From Aurantimicrobium minutum (GTDB taxonomy: Bacteria; Actinomycetota; Actinomycetes; Actinomycetales; Microbacteriaceae), in contig NZ_AP017457.1 of the NCBI RefSeq assembly GCF_002355535.1, positions 558,001-622,000 on the forward strand: a DNA stretch of 64,000 nt. The letters are read 5' to 3'. Below the pieces are notes generated by a model. The model was not told where the DNA came from and made no database searches. It was given only the letters and a program-made list of their open reading frames with translations. Of the stretch, positions 10,369 through 19,585 are shown one piece after another; within the stretch, counting starts at the first letter, position 1, and each line of letters starts with the position of its first letter. A program made the position numbers and the translations under genes.

Positions 10369-11034
10369 ATGGCTATTCGGATCAATCCCAGCATTCTTTC
10401 TGCTGACTTCGTCAACATGGAACGAGACTTGGGTGCCATAGCAACTGCAGATCTTGCACATGTCGATGTGATGGACAATCATTTTGTCCCCAATCTCACT
10501 TTTGGCCCGCAGATGGTTGGGCGCATTCAGGATGTGTCGCCAATCCCTCTTGATGTTCACCTCATGATTGAGAATCCTGAACACTGGGCGCCCGGTTATG
10601 CAGAACTTGGTGCGTATTCGGTGACCTTTCACGCTGAGTCCACAGACAATCCCGTTGCAGTCGCGCGCCGTTTGCGTGAAATCGGTGCTCGAGCAGGTCT
10701 AGCGGTAAAGCCAGGTACTGATATTGAGCCATACCTGGAACTCATGCCCGAGTTTGATCAAATTCTCGTGATGACAGTTGAACCCGGTTTTGGTGGGCAA
10801 TCGTTTATCCCTGATGTCATGCCTAAGCTCGAGTTGCTTGATGCAGCACGAAAGAAATCAGGTCTAGACGTCTGGCTGCAAGTAGATGGTGGCATCACCC
10901 TGGACACCATCGTCATTGCCGCAGAAGCCGGTGCAGACACTTTTGTTGCTGGTTCAAGCGTCTATAACTCTGGAAATCCAGAAAAGGCCATTGCTGGTTT
11001 GAGAGCTGCGGCTCACTATGGGCACAAGCACTAG
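10369..11034 (+). CDS. rpe: Ribulose-phosphate 3-epimerase
   Basis: A 221-residue TIM-barrel enzyme interconverting ribulose-5-phosphate and xylulose-5-phosphate in the pentose phosphate pathway. Metal and catalytic motifs are present: INPSILSADF, HVDVMDNHFVPNLTFGP, HLMIENPE, VEPGFGGQSF and QVDGGI. No clear Shine-Dalgarno precedes ATG; instead TAGGCT lies exactly 6 bases upstream, suggesting a leaderless transcript in addition to read-through from rsmB. Confidence 0.96.
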   Translation: MAIRINPSILSADFVNMERDLGAIATADLAHVDVMDNHFVPNLTFGPQMVGRIQDVSPIPLDVHLMIENPEHWAPGYAELGAYSVTFHAESTDNPVAVARRLREIGARAGLAVKPGTDIEPYLELMPEFDQILVMTVEPGFGGQSFIPDVMPKLELLDAARKKSGLDVWLQVDGGITLDTIVIAAEAGADTFVAGSSVYNSGNPEKAIAGLRAAAHYGHKH

Positions 11035-11045
11035 TTCGAGCAGGG

Positions 11046-11057
11046 TAGCCTTAAGAG
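11046..11057 (+). promoter_or_regulatory. Leaderless-type promoter of hisE
   Basis: TAGCCT, 6 bases, GTG of hisE. AAGAGG adjoining the GTG is too near to serve as ribosome site. Confidence 0.6.
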
Positions 11058-11321
11058 GTGAAATCTTTTGATTCCCTCTTCTCCGAGCTCTCAGCAAAGG
11101 CTGTCGAGCGCCCAGAAGGTTCGCGAACTGTAGCTGAACTTGATGCTGGCGTTCACGCTATTGGTAAGAAAATCGTTGAAGAAGCAGCAGAAGTCTGGAT
11201 GGCTGCTGAATACGAATCTCACGAGGCAACTGCCGAAGAAATTTCTCAGCTTCTCTACCATGTGCAGGTTTTGATGATTGCCAAGGGCATCTCGCTCGAC
11301 GAAGTCAACCATCATCTCTAA
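11058..11321 (+). CDS. hisE: Phosphoribosyl-ATP pyrophosphatase
   Basis: An 87-residue MazG-like enzyme that cleaves PR-ATP to PR-AMP, step two of histidine synthesis. The helix motif [17 protein letters not shown] supplies the Mg-binding acidic residues, and [10 protein letters not shown] ends the fold. The GTG start at 11058 matches family N-termini of the form MKSFDSLF and has TAGCCT 6 bases upstream, with no properly spaced ribosome site. It is followed by hisG after 39 bases. Confidence 0.94.
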   Translation: MKSFDSLFSELSAKAVERPEGSRTVAELDAGVHAIGKKIVEEAAEVWMAAEYESHEATAEEISQLLYHVQVLMIAKGISLDEVNHHL

Positions 11322-11360
11322 ACGCTGAGTTTCATTTCCACTTCACAAAGGTTTATTCAA

Positions 11361-12200
11361 ATGTTGCGCGTAGCTATTCCAAACAAAGGCTCTTTAGCTG
11401 AGATATCAGCAGAAATGCTCTACGAAGCCGGATACACCGGTCGTAAAGATCCCAGAGATCTCCACTACTCCGATACTCGGAATGGTGTGGAGTTCTTCTA
11501 TCTTCGTCCGAGAGATATCGCCACATATGTTGGTTCGGGTGCGCTGGATGTAGGAATCACAGGCCGCGATTTACTGCTTGATTCTTACTCAGAAGCTAAA
11601 GAAATTGCCGAACTTTCATTCGGTGACTCCACATTTCGTTTTGCTGGGCCTGCAGGATCTTTCTCAGATCTTTCCGATCTCGCAGGAAAGCGTGTTGCTA
11701 CGAGCTACCCAGGTCTCGTGGGTACTTTCCTTGCACAAGCCGGAGTGCAGTCAAACCTGGTCAAGTTGGACGGTGCTGTTGAATCGGCCGTTCGCTTGGG
11801 TGTTGCCGACGCTGTTGCTGATGTTGTCTCTACCGGTTCGACTCTGCGTAAGGCTGGTCTGGATATCTTCGGCCCTGTCATCCTCGAATCCACAGCTGTG
11901 TTGATTAGTCGCGATGCCTCCATCGATGGCATTAGCACCCTGATGCGTCGTTTGCAGGGTGTTCTTGTGGCAAAACAGTATGTCCTGATGGATTACGACG
12001 TACCTAAGAAATTCCTAGATGAAGCTTGTGCGATTGCACCTGGTATTGAGTCACCCACAGTTAGCCCACTGCACGACCCCGAATGGGTTGCCGTGCGAGT
12101 TATGGTTCCACGTGCGGATCGTAATGACGTCATGGACAAGCTCTATTACCTTGGTGCCCGCGCCATATTGGTTTCTGCGATTCACGCTGCTCGCCTGTAA
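11361..12200 (+). CDS. hisG: ATP phosphoribosyltransferase, long form
   Basis: A 279-residue enzyme catalysing the first, committed step of histidine synthesis, ATP + PRPP to [16 protein letters not shown] is the N-terminal motif, and the C-terminal ~75 residues form the ACT-like domain of long-form HisG, through which histidine inhibits. [13 protein letters not shown] is the PRPP-binding loop. AAAGG precedes ATG by 8 bases. hisF begins 2 bases after its stop. Confidence 0.96.
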   Translation: MLRVAIPNKGSLAEISAEMLYEAGYTGRKDPRDLHYSDTRNGVEFFYLRPRDIATYVGSGALDVGITGRDLLLDSYSEAKEIAELSFGDSTFRFAGPAGSFSDLSDLAGKRVATSYPGLVGTFLAQAGVQSNLVKLDGAVESAVRLGVADAVADVVSTGSTLRKAGLDIFGPVILESTAVLISRDASIDGISTLMRRLQGVLVAKQYVLMDYDVPKKFLDEACAIAPGIESPTVSPLHDPEWVAVRVMVPRADRNDVMDKLYYLGARAILVSAIHAARL

Positions 12201-12202
12201 CC

Positions 12203-12964
12203 ATGTCAGTAGCTGTTCGCATCATTCCCTGCCTCGACGTAGCTGATGGTCGAGTAGTCAAGGGGGTCAACTTCCTGAATCTGAAAGATCAGGGAGATCC
12301 TGTTGAGCTTGCTCGTTACTACTACGAGCAAGGTGCAGACGAGATTACGTTTCTCGACGTCAAAGCCACGGTAGAAAACCGTTCCACCATGTTTGACGTC
12401 GTTGCACGCACGGCAGATGCGGTTTTTATTCCATTGACAGTCGGTGGCGGTGTTCGCACCGTTGAGGATGTTGCCCAGTTACTCGCTCATGGTGCAGACA
12501 AGGTCGGCGTCAACAGCGCAGCCATTAAACGACCCGAGTTGGTGGATGAAATATCTGGCCGTTATGGAGCACAAGTACTTGTGCTGTCCTTGGACATCAC
12601 TAGGTCAGCATCGACCCCATCTGGTTTCGTTGTGACGACTCATGGAGGTCGCGAACTCACAGACATTGACGCGCTTGAATGGGCTCGCGAGGCCATTAAT
12701 CGAGGCGCTGGTGAGCTTCTGGTGAATTCAATTGATGCAGATGGAACTAAAGATGGTTTCGACCTCGAATTAATCTCTGCAATTCGAGAGATTAGTTCTG
12801 TCCCCATTATTGCCAGTGGAGGCGCCGGGTCAGCAGATGATTTTCCCCCTGCTATTTGCGCAGGAGCAGACGCAGCACTTGCTGCCAGTATTTTCCACTC
12901 CAAAGCTGTCACTATTGGAGAAGTAAAGTCAGTTTTGAAAAATGATGGGGTTGAGGTGCGATAA
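12203..12964 (+). CDS. hisF: Imidazole glycerol phosphate synthase cyclase subunit
   Basis: A 253-residue beta-barrel subunit that, with HisH, makes imidazole-glycerol phosphate and [23 protein letters not shown] contains the first catalytic Asp; the second lies in [17 protein letters not shown] and ASGGAG are the two phosphate-binding sites. The glutaminase partner hisH and the isomerase hisA are not in the window. Tight junctions with hisG and hisI show an operon. Confidence 0.96.
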   Translation: MSVAVRIIPCLDVADGRVVKGVNFLNLKDQGDPVELARYYYEQGADEITFLDVKATVENRSTMFDVVARTADAVFIPLTVGGGVRTVEDVAQLLAHGADKVGVNSAAIKRPELVDEISGRYGAQVLVLSLDITRSASTPSGFVVTTHGGRELTDIDALEWAREAINRGAGELLVNSIDADGTKDGFDLELISAIREISSVPIIASGGAGSADDFPPAICAGADAALAASIFHSKAVTIGEVKSVLKNDGVEVR

Positions 12965-13336
12965 ATGTCAGCTTTCGATCCATCCAGCTTGAAGTATGAC
13001 TCGCAAGGTTTGATCCCCGCAATCATTCAAGATGTTTCCAACAACGATGTTCTGATGCTCGGATACATGAACCCTGAGGCAGTGCGAAGAACTCTCGCTG
13101 AAGGGCGAGTCACTTTCTGGTCTCGATCCCGCCAAGAGTATTGGCGAAAAGGTGACACTAGCGGTCACGCTCAATTCGTTCGTTCAGTGCACCACGACTG
13201 TGATGCTGATACTTTGCTCATCGGTGTTGAACAGATTGGTGCTGCGTGCCACACCGGATCACGCACTTGTTTTGAAGAATATGAGGTTGCCGCTGTCGAC
13301 GAAGTTGACACTTCTGTGATTGGTCAGGGGGAGTAG
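12965..13336 (+). CDS. hisI: Phosphoribosyl-AMP cyclohydrolase
   Basis: A 123-residue zinc enzyme that opens the purine ring of PR-AMP, step three of histidine synthesis. [17 protein letters not shown] and CHTGSRTCF carry the metal-binding cysteines, aspartates and histidines. Only the cyclohydrolase domain is present; the pyrophosphatase is the separate hisE 1.6 kb upstream. GAGGTG at the end of hisF serves as ribosome site. The last base of its stop is the first base of the trpE start. Confidence 0.96.
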   Translation: MSAFDPSSLKYDSQGLIPAIIQDVSNNDVLMLGYMNPEAVRRTLAEGRVTFWSRSRQEYWRKGDTSGHAQFVRSVHHDCDADTLLIGVEQIGAACHTGSRTCFEEYEVAAVDEVDTSVIGQGE

Positions 13337-14862
13337 TGGCTAAGTACGACACCAACTTGCAGTCTTTCAGCTCATTGCTTGCTGAGGGACACAAAGTAAT
13401 TCCTGTCACCCGGTCACTTTTTGCAGATGCTGAAACCCCCATCAGCATTTATCGGAAGCTTGCTTCGGGTGTACCTGGCTCATTTCTACTCGAATCCGCA
13501 GAACAGGGCGGTATTTGGTCCAGATTCTCCTTCGTCGGGGTTTCGAGCTATGGAGTCATTACCGATCACGACGGAACTCCTCAGTGGCAAGATTATGGGC
13601 TGTCATCACAAGATGCCTTCGGCAGTGAGATCCCAGCGACAGGACTTAGCGCGTTGGATGCTCTTTACCGACGTTGGAAGACACCTCACATCGAGGGGAT
13701 GCCTCCACTGACGGGTGCACTCGTAGGTTTTATCGGATGGGAAGCCATTCGAGAGTTGGAGAAACTTCCAAGTGAACCTCCTGCTGATTTCTCTATTCCT
13801 CGACAGGGTTTAAGTTTTTCACGCGAGGTCATCGTTCTCGATCACAAATTTGGAACAGTCACACTGATCTCCAACGTTCTTGTTCTGGGTGATTCACCTT
13901 CATCTGAAGAACTCTTCACCAGTGCACAAGCGCGATTGGATGATCTGCAACTCCGACTTTCCGTTCCTGGACCCGTCGGCTTGGCGCACATTGACCTTGA
14001 TGCGGCCGCCAAACCGCGTCTTCGCACACCCAAACAGGATTTCCTTGACGCAGTAGTTGCTTCAAAGAAGCACATCGTCGATGGTGATGTGTTCCAGGTA
14101 GTGATCTCACAACGCTTCGATGCTGATAATTCAGCTTCTCCTGAAGATGTGTATCGCGTGCTCCGGAGCTTGAACCCTAGCCCATACATGTATTTGTTGG
14201 CGCTGGAAACTGTTGATGGTAATCCCTACTCAATTGTGGGTTCCAGCCCAGAGGCTCTTGTCAAGGTGTCCTCGGGGCGTGTCTTTACACACCCGATTGC
14301 AGGTTCGAGGCCACGGGGTGCAAATCCTGAACAAGATCTTGAATTAGAGACTGATCTGCTGGCAGATGACAAGGAACGTTCTGAGCACTTAATGCTTGTT
14401 GACCTTGCTCGTAATGATCTCTTGCGGGTCTGTGATGCTGGTTCAGTAGAGGTTACTGAGTTCATGCGCGTGGAACGTTTCTCGCACATCATGCACATCG
14501 TTAGTTCAGTTGAAGGAGACCTAGTTTCAGGAAAGGGTCCCGTTGATGTATTCCGGGCCACTTTTCCTGCAGGAACGCTCAGCGGCGCTCCTAAACCCCG
14601 AGCCCTCGAAATCATTGACGACCTCGAACCTGCTCAACGCGGCGTGTATGGGGGAGTAGTTGGATACTTTGACTTCGCAGGGGATGCTGATTTGGCTATC
14701 GCTATTCGCACGGTTGTACTCAAAGATGACAAGGCTTATGTCCAGGCAGGTGCTGGCCTCGTGATGGATTCAGTACCTGAAACCGAATATCTCGAAACTC
14801 AAAACAAGGCAGCTGCTCCCTTGCGTGCTGTGGCTATCGCTAACGCATTGAAGAAGGTGTGA
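13336..14862 (+). CDS. trpE: Anthranilate synthase component I
   Basis: A 508-residue chorismate-utilising enzyme that forms anthranilate with the glutaminase TrpG. PGSFLLESAE is the N-terminal tryptophan feedback region, and the C-terminal catalytic domain shows NPSPYMYLL, GSSPEALVK, HPIAGSRPRG and FPAGTLSGAPK. No trpG is fused or adjacent, so the amidotransferase must be encoded elsewhere. Start is GTG with GGGGGAG directly upstream. Confidence 0.95.
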   Translation: MAKYDTNLQSFSSLLAEGHKVIPVTRSLFADAETPISIYRKLASGVPGSFLLESAEQGGIWSRFSFVGVSSYGVITDHDGTPQWQDYGLSSQDAFGSEIPATGLSALDALYRRWKTPHIEGMPPLTGALVGFIGWEAIRELEKLPSEPPADFSIPRQGLSFSREVIVLDHKFGTVTLISNVLVLGDSPSSEELFTSAQARLDDLQLRLSVPGPVGLAHIDLDAAAKPRLRTPKQDFLDAVVASKKHIVDGDVFQVVISQRFDADNSASPEDVYRVLRSLNPSPYMYLLALETVDGNPYSIVGSSPEALVKVSSGRVFTHPIAGSRPRGANPEQDLELETDLLADDKERSEHLMLVDLARNDLLRVCDAGSVEVTEFMRVERFSHIMHIVSSVEGDLVSGKGPVDVFRATFPAGTLSGAPKPRALEIIDDLEPAQRGVYGGVVGYFDFAGDADLAIAIRTVVLKDDKAYVQAGAGLVMDSVPETEYLETQNKAAAPLRAVAIANALKKV

Positions 14863-14864
14863 CC

Positions 14865-15503
14865 ATGAACTACCGAAAGTTCAAGACATACTCTCTGTTT
14901 GCGGCTTTCGTCCTGTCAGCAGCCATTCTGATTAGCTGGTCACAAACATGGTTTTTCCTTGAAGTTACCTTTCCAACTGAGAATTCTGAGGGTCTGGCGG
15001 TATCCGGTCAGATAGCTGCACCAGGTTTGAGTGCATTTGGACTAGCTGGCTTTGCAATTACCGCAGCGCTTGCACTGTCATCAGTTGTCATTCGTCGAAT
15101 ACTGGGTGTTTTGCTCTTGGGACTTGGCATCGCTGTTGTGTTTATCGGCGTTTCTGCCTGGACTGACCCAGTTCTTACAGCAGCACCACAGCTGACTTCG
15201 TTGAGTGCAATCAGCGACATTGAAACTTTACGGACTTTCGTTCTTTCATCTTCGTTAACGGCTTGGCCGGGTATTTCCGTAGTTGCAGGAATCCTTCTTG
15301 TCCCTTTGGGAATCATCATTGTGTTCACCGCAGGTAAATGGGGTACCGGTAGTCGAAAGTTTGACAGAGTTGACCCAAGCAGCTCAGATTCAGTACAAGC
15401 AAAGCCTCGACAGAGCACCGTTGGAGAAAACAAAGATAGTTCCTCGGTAAATATTGACGCCTGGGACTCGTTGAGCCACGGAATCGACCCAACTATCAAC
15501 TAG
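14865..15503 (+). CDS. Trp biosynthesis-associated membrane protein (TIGR02234-like)
   Basis: A 212-residue membrane protein of unknown biochemical function. Four hydrophobic segments are visible (about 8-28, 46-66, 69-90 and 124-150), followed by a hydrophilic Ser-rich tail. Position directly after trpE and the WSQTWFF motif at the end of the first segment fit the family found in actinobacterial trp operons. I chose ATG 14865, five bases after AAGGTG; GTG 14859, which overlaps the trpE stop, is the alternative. Confidence 0.8.
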   Translation: MNYRKFKTYSLFAAFVLSAAILISWSQTWFFLEVTFPTENSEGLAVSGQIAAPGLSAFGLAGFAITAALALSSVVIRRILGVLLLGLGIAVVFIGVSAWTDPVLTAAPQLTSLSAISDIETLRTFVLSSSLTAWPGISVVAGILLVPLGIIIVFTAGKWGTGSRKFDRVDPSSSDSVQAKPRQSTVGENKDSSSVNIDAWDSLSHGIDPTIN

Positions 15504-15506
15504 AAT
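15501..15506 (+). promoter_or_regulatory. Candidate internal promoter box before trpCBA
   Basis: TAGAAT, overlapping the stop of the preceding gene; transcription from about 15513 would give a 23-24 base leader with TGAGGAG before ATG 15536. Confidence 0.45.
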
Positions 15507-15535
15507 TTGAAGTGAAATTTTTACTGAGGAGTGAC

Positions 15536-15772
15536 ATGAGCAACGACATCGCTGATCCAGGAGAGGGCAACTCGCCCGCGGCATGGACCGCTGTAATTAC
15601 CATGTTGGTATTTTTTGTCATTGGGACAACCGCATTCTTCCTCGCGATTGAATGGCTTGTCTGGGCTTCTGCCGTCGGAATTTTTGTCGGATGGGGACTT
15701 GGATTCCTTCTGGCAAAGCTTGGTTATGGTGTGAACGGTCCTAAGTTCACCCCCAAGCCACACCACTACTAA
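15536..15772 (+). CDS. Small HGxxPAAW-type membrane protein
   Basis: A 78-residue protein with two hydrophobic segments (about 17-37 and 40-62) and the motif GNSPAAWTAV near residue 9, which matches the HGxxPAAW proteins seen between trpE and trpC in Actinobacteria; here the usual His of the motif is Glu/Gly context rather than HG. Function is unknown. ATG 15536 follows TGAGGAG by 6 bases. TAGAAT at 15501-15506 is a plausible -10 box giving a leader of about 24 bases. It ends one base before trpC starts. Confidence 0.8.
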   Translation: MSNDIADPGEGNSPAAWTAVITMLVFFVIGTTAFFLAIEWLVWASAVGIFVGWGLGFLLAKLGYGVNGPKFTPKPHHY

Positions 15773-16543
15773 ATGCTGTCCGACCTGACAGCTGGTGCAC
15801 TGGCTGATGCGGCTGCACGTCGTGAATTTGTATCCTTTGCACAAGTTGAAGCAGCAGCATTAGCGCAGACTCCTGCACTGGATGGTCTTCAATTTCTTGC
15901 ACCTAGCGATCACATCAAAGTGATTGCTGAAGTAAAAAGAGCAAGTCCATCTCGTGGCGACCTTGCCCCAATATCTGATCCCGCTGCACTTGCACGCACT
16001 TACGCTGCCAATGGCGCTTCTACTATCAGCGTCTTGACAGAAGGCCGGAAATTTAAAGGAACCCTTGATGATCTGCGTGCTGTCAGAGCCGAGGTTTCTG
16101 TTCCTGTCTTGCGTAAAGACTTCATTGCTGAAAAGTATCAAATCCTCGAAGCTCGTGCTGCTGGAGCCGATCTTGTTCTGCTCATTGTTGCTGCACTAGA
16201 TCAAGAACTTCTGGCCGAACTGAACGCGTTCGCTCTCTCTTTGGGCCTTACCGTACTTGTCGAGACACACTCACGTGAAGAACTTCATCGTGCGCTAGAT
16301 ATTGATGCGAAGTTGATTGGTGTTAATGCGCGAAACTTAAGTACCTTTGAGCTTGATAGAGATCTCTTTGCTTCACTCGTTGGCGAGATTCCTGCTGGCG
16401 TCATCAAAGTGGCAGAATCAGCAGTACGAAACGCAACAGATGTTCAGCACTATCGAGACGCAGGTGCTGACGTCGTACTCGTAGGTGAAGCTCTCGTCAC
16501 CTCTGACCCTGCAGCAACCCTCCAATCCTTCCTGGCGGTATAA
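15773..16543 (+). CDS. trpC: Indole-3-glycerol phosphate synthase
   Basis: A 256-residue TIM-barrel enzyme converting CdRP to indole-3-glycerol phosphate. IAEVKRASPSRGDLAP carries the catalytic Lys region, VPVLRKDFI and GVNARNL are the other active-site strands, and ESAVRN near the end is the phosphate site. Single-function protein, not fused to TrpF. The start immediately follows the stop of the preceding small gene and trpB begins directly after its own stop. Confidence 0.96.
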   Translation: MLSDLTAGALADAAARREFVSFAQVEAAALAQTPALDGLQFLAPSDHIKVIAEVKRASPSRGDLAPISDPAALARTYAANGASTISVLTEGRKFKGTLDDLRAVRAEVSVPVLRKDFIAEKYQILEARAAGADLVLLIVAALDQELLAELNAFALSLGLTVLVETHSREELHRALDIDAKLIGVNARNLSTFELDRDLFASLVGEIPAGVIKVAESAVRNATDVQHYRDAGADVVLVGEALVTSDPAATLQSFLAV

Positions 16544-17749
16544 ATGGCTCTTCGCGATGAACTTGGTCCTTACTTTGGTGAATACGGCGGACGCTTTGTT
16601 CCCGAATCACTCATCGCTGCACTGGATGAGCTTTCAGCAGCCTATGAACTTGCCAAACTTGACCCCGGTTTTCAGCAGGAATTAGCGGATCTTCACCGCA
16701 CCTATACAGGTCGGCCTTCCATCATTACGGAAGTTCCTCGTTTTGCGGAGCACGCCGGTGGTGCTCGTATTTTCCTCAAGCGGGAAGATCTCAACCACAC
16801 TGGCAGTCACAAAATCAACAATGTTTTGGGGCAAGCCCTCTTAGCAAAGCGATTGGGAAAGACACGCATTATTGCAGAAACCGGTGCAGGCCAACATGGT
16901 GTTGCCAGCGCCACTGCAGCTGCCCTGTTTGGTCTGGAATGTGTTGTCTACATGGGTGAAGTTGACACTGAGCGTCAGGCGCTCAATGTGGCACGCATGC
17001 GTTTGCTCGGCGCCACAGTCATTCCGGTCACCACCGGTTCTCGCACCCTCAAAGATGCCATCAATGAGGCACTTCGTGACTGGGTTGCCAACGTTGACAC
17101 CACGCACTATTTGCTCGGTACTGTAGCTGGACCTCACCCGTTCCCTGTCATGGTCCGTGATTTCCACAAGATTATTGGTGAAGAAGCTCGTGAACAGATG
17201 CTTGATATCACTGGACAACTTCCTACCGCTGTCGCTGCTTGCGTTGGTGGTGGTTCAAACGCCATTGGTATCTTCCATGCTTTCCTAGACGACCCCACGG
17301 TTGGTCTGTATGGTTTTGAAGCAGCGGGTCGCGGTGTAGACACACCTGAACACGCTGCAACGATCACCAAGGGTCGCCCCGGTGTTCTACACGGCGCTCG
17401 TTCCTACATGCTCCAAGACGAAGATGGACAGACAATCGAGTCTCACTCCATCTCTGCCGGTTTGGACTATCCCGGTGTCGGTCCAGAGCATTCCTGGTTG
17501 AATGACATTGGTCGAGCACACTATCGCCCCATCACGGATGCAGAGGCAATGGATGCCCTCCGACTATTAGCTCGCACCGAAGGAATCATTCCCGCTATCG
17601 AAACTGCACACGGCCTTGCAGGTGCTCTGCAGCTAGGTAAAGAGCTTGGTCCTGATGCGATAATTTTGGTGAATAATTCTGGTCGTGGAGACAAAGACAT
17701 GGAAACAGCTGCTAAGTACTTCGGCATTCTAGATGGGGGAGCAGCATGA
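16544..17749 (+). CDS. trpB: Tryptophan synthase beta subunit
   Basis: A 401-residue PLP enzyme joining indole and serine. The PLP lysine is Lys90 in [15 protein letters not shown] is the substrate carboxylate loop and [10 protein letters not shown] the phosphate-binding loop of PLP. Length is typical for the standard TrpB1 type. It overlaps trpA by 4 bases (ATGA), as expected for subunits of an alpha2-beta2 complex with an indole tunnel. Confidence 0.98.
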   Translation: MALRDELGPYFGEYGGRFVPESLIAALDELSAAYELAKLDPGFQQELADLHRTYTGRPSIITEVPRFAEHAGGARIFLKREDLNHTGSHKINNVLGQALLAKRLGKTRIIAETGAGQHGVASATAAALFGLECVVYMGEVDTERQALNVARMRLLGATVIPVTTGSRTLKDAINEALRDWVANVDTTHYLLGTVAGPHPFPVMVRDFHKIIGEEAREQMLDITGQLPTAVAACVGGGSNAIGIFHAFLDDPTVGLYGFEAAGRGVDTPEHAATITKGRPGVLHGARSYMLQDEDGQTIESHSISAGLDYPGVGPEHSWLNDIGRAHYRPITDAEAMDALRLLARTEGIIPAIETAHGLAGALQLGKELGPDAIILVNNSGRGDKDMETAAKYFGILDGGAA

Positions 17750-18513
17750 GTTCGAAGGTTGAAGCAGCTATTTCCGCTAAAGGCAAGGTGCTAATTGGCT
17801 ACCTTCCTGTTGGTTTCCCCACGCTCGAACAAAGTATTGAAGCTGCAGTAGCTCTCGTTGAAAGTGGTGTAGACGTCCTCGAGTTGGGTGTTCCTTACTC
17901 TGATCCTGTCATGGATGGTTTGGTCATTCAGGAAGCTACTCAGGTTGCTTTGGCAAACGGATTCAAATTGCCTCAAGCCATCGAAGCAGTGAAGCAAATC
18001 ACCGCTCGTGTTGATATTCCTGTTCTATTGATGACCTATTTCAACCCGGTTATTCAATATGGCGTGGACAAGTTTGCGTCTGATCTTGCTGCTGCTGGTG
18101 GTGCGGGTCTTATTACTCCCGACCTCATCCCAGATGAAGCAGGAGAGTGGCTTGCTGCTGCAGAAAAATATGACCTAGATCGCGTGTTCTTGGCAGCTCC
18201 GTCCTCCACAGATGAACGTCTTGCACAGGCGGTACAGAACAGTCGAGGATTTGTTTATGCGGTTTCAACGATGGGGATTACTGGGGCCCGACAAGACGTA
18301 GATGTCGCTGCGAAATCTCTCGTTGCACGGCTTCGCACAGTTGGAGCTACCCACGTCGGCGTCGGGGTAGGCATTTCAAACGGCGCCCAGGTGAGCGAGG
18401 TATTGGCTTACGGCGATGGTGCGATTGTCGGTTCTGCTCTTGTCAAGTCTCTGAACGATGGCGGTATTGATTCACTTCGGTCCGTTGCAGAAGAACTCGC
18501 TCGAGGGAAATAA
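17746..18513 (+). CDS. trpA: Tryptophan synthase alpha subunit
   Basis: A 255-residue TIM barrel that releases indole from indole-3-glycerol phosphate and passes it to Trp[15 protein letters not shown] contains the catalytic Glu46 and Asp57; [10 protein letters not shown] near 203 binds phosphate. It is the last gene of the trp block; lgt starts 33 bases later from its own promoter box. No hairpin terminator is seen after it. Confidence 0.97.
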   Translation: MSSKVEAAISAKGKVLIGYLPVGFPTLEQSIEAAVALVESGVDVLELGVPYSDPVMDGLVIQEATQVALANGFKLPQAIEAVKQITARVDIPVLLMTYFNPVIQYGVDKFASDLAAAGGAGLITPDLIPDEAGEWLAAAEKYDLDRVFLAAPSSTDERLAQAVQNSRGFVYAVSTMGITGARQDVDVAAKSLVARLRTVGATHVGVGVGISNGAQVSEVLAYGDGAIVGSALVKSLNDGGIDSLRSVAEELARGK

Positions 18514-18534
18514 CCTATTGCTCTCTTTCCAACC

Positions 18535-18546
18535 TAAACTGGCATT
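18535..18546 (+). promoter_or_regulatory. Leaderless-type promoter of lgt
   Basis: TAAACT, 6 bases, GTG of lgt; no ribosome site between. Confidence 0.6.
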
Positions 18547-19407
18547 GTGCATCTGATTACAAGTATTCCAAGCCCCTCGATTCAATATTTCGAGCTAGGT
18601 CCACTTCGCGTTCACATTTATGCGCTGTGTATTCTTGCCGGCATTGCCTTGGCAGCGTGGATTACAGATGCACGCCTTACCAAGCGTGGCGCTGAACGAG
18701 GTGTTGTCCTAGACATCATCTTGTGGGCAGTGCCGCTAGGGATCATTGGCGCTCGTTTTTATCACGTCTTCACCCACCCCGCTGACTATTTTTATGAGGG
18801 TGCAGATCTGATGAAAGTCTTCTTTATCTGGGAAGGTGGAAACGCTATCTTCGGCTCACTCTTAGGTGGAGCAGTTGGAGCGTGGATCGGCTGTAAGCAA
18901 ACCGGTATTCGTTTCTGGTCATTCGCAGACGCACTTGCACCTGCGATGTTGATTGCACAAGCAACTGGCCGTTTAGGAAACTACTTCAACCATGAACTTT
19001 TCGGTCAGCCCACCACGTTGCCTTGGGGCCTTGAAATCGAATCAACCAACCCAGCATTCCCTGTTGGATTGCCCGAAGGCACCTTGTTCCACCCGATGTT
19101 TCTCTATGAAATTCTGTGGAATCTGTTGGGAGTGTTTGTCATCCTTGCACTCGAACGCAAGTTCTACCTTCGTTGGGGTAAAGCATTTGGTGTGTATTTG
19201 ATTTGGTATGGGATTGGTAGATCTGTTTTCGAGACATATCGCCTGGATTCGAGTGAAACGTTCTTCTCTATCCGTACCAATGTGTGGGCGGCCCTCCTAG
19301 CTGTTTTAGTCGGTGTGTTGATTATTCTCATTCAGAACCGTCGGCACTCAGGTAAAGAGCCCAGTGTCTACGTAGAGGGCGGTCCTGCTGTAAAGTTGGA
19401 CAAGTAA
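18547..19407 (+). CDS. lgt: Prolipoprotein diacylglyceryl transferase
   Basis: A 286-residue inner-membrane enzyme that transfers diacylglyceryl to the lipobox cysteine of prolipoproteins, the first step of lipoprotein maturation (ctaC in this window is a likely client). Seven hydrophobic segments are visible and the signature GRLGNYFNHELFG starts at Gly141. The GTG start has TAAACT 6 bases upstream and no ribosome site, so a leaderless transcript is likely. The stop at 19405 may be premature: a frame shifted by one base stays open for 52 further codons with a hydrophilic Ser/Thr/Pro/Asp composition like the tails of Lgt in related bacteria. Confidence 0.95.
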   Translation: MHLITSIPSPSIQYFELGPLRVHIYALCILAGIALAAWITDARLTKRGAERGVVLDIILWAVPLGIIGARFYHVFTHPADYFYEGADLMKVFFIWEGGNAIFGSLLGGAVGAWIGCKQTGIRFWSFADALAPAMLIAQATGRLGNYFNHELFGQPTTLPWGLEIESTNPAFPVGLPEGTLFHPMFLYEILWNLLGVFVILALERKFYLRWGKAFGVYLIWYGIGRSVFETYRLDSSETFFSIRTNVWAALLAVLVGVLIILIQNRRHSGKEPSVYVEGGPAVKLDK

Positions 19408-19564
19408 GTTATTTCAGTCGGATCCGGGCAAAGATGCCCCCGTTATCGATGTAACTTCGACACTTCGCCCCGCCACAAGCGGCAAGGAAGTTCCCACGAG
19501 CGACAAACTCCCACGTTCCACTATTCCTGATGACTTAAGGGCCAACGTTGTCCCTCCCGATTAA
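19394..19564 (+). other. Out-of-frame open tail after lgt
   Basis: This stretch, in frame +1 relative to lgt, is open from 19394 to a TAA at 19562 but contains no ATG, GTG or TTG in frame that could start it. From 19406 it would encode KLFQSDPGKDAPVIDVTSTL and 32 further residues ending in VVPPD. It fills nearly all of the space between lgt and the gltB ribosome site. It looks like a C-terminal tail detached by a one-base indel at AAGTAAG (19402-19408), or one reached by frameshifting. Confidence 0.5.
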
Positions 19565-19585
19565 CGGTTTCGAGAGGAGGGTTCC

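Noticed and set aside
15512-15535. GTG 15512 as start of the HGxxPAAW-type gene
   Set aside because: It would place a charged FLLRSD stretch before the usual short N-terminus and ignores the good ribosome site TGAGGAG before ATG 15536.
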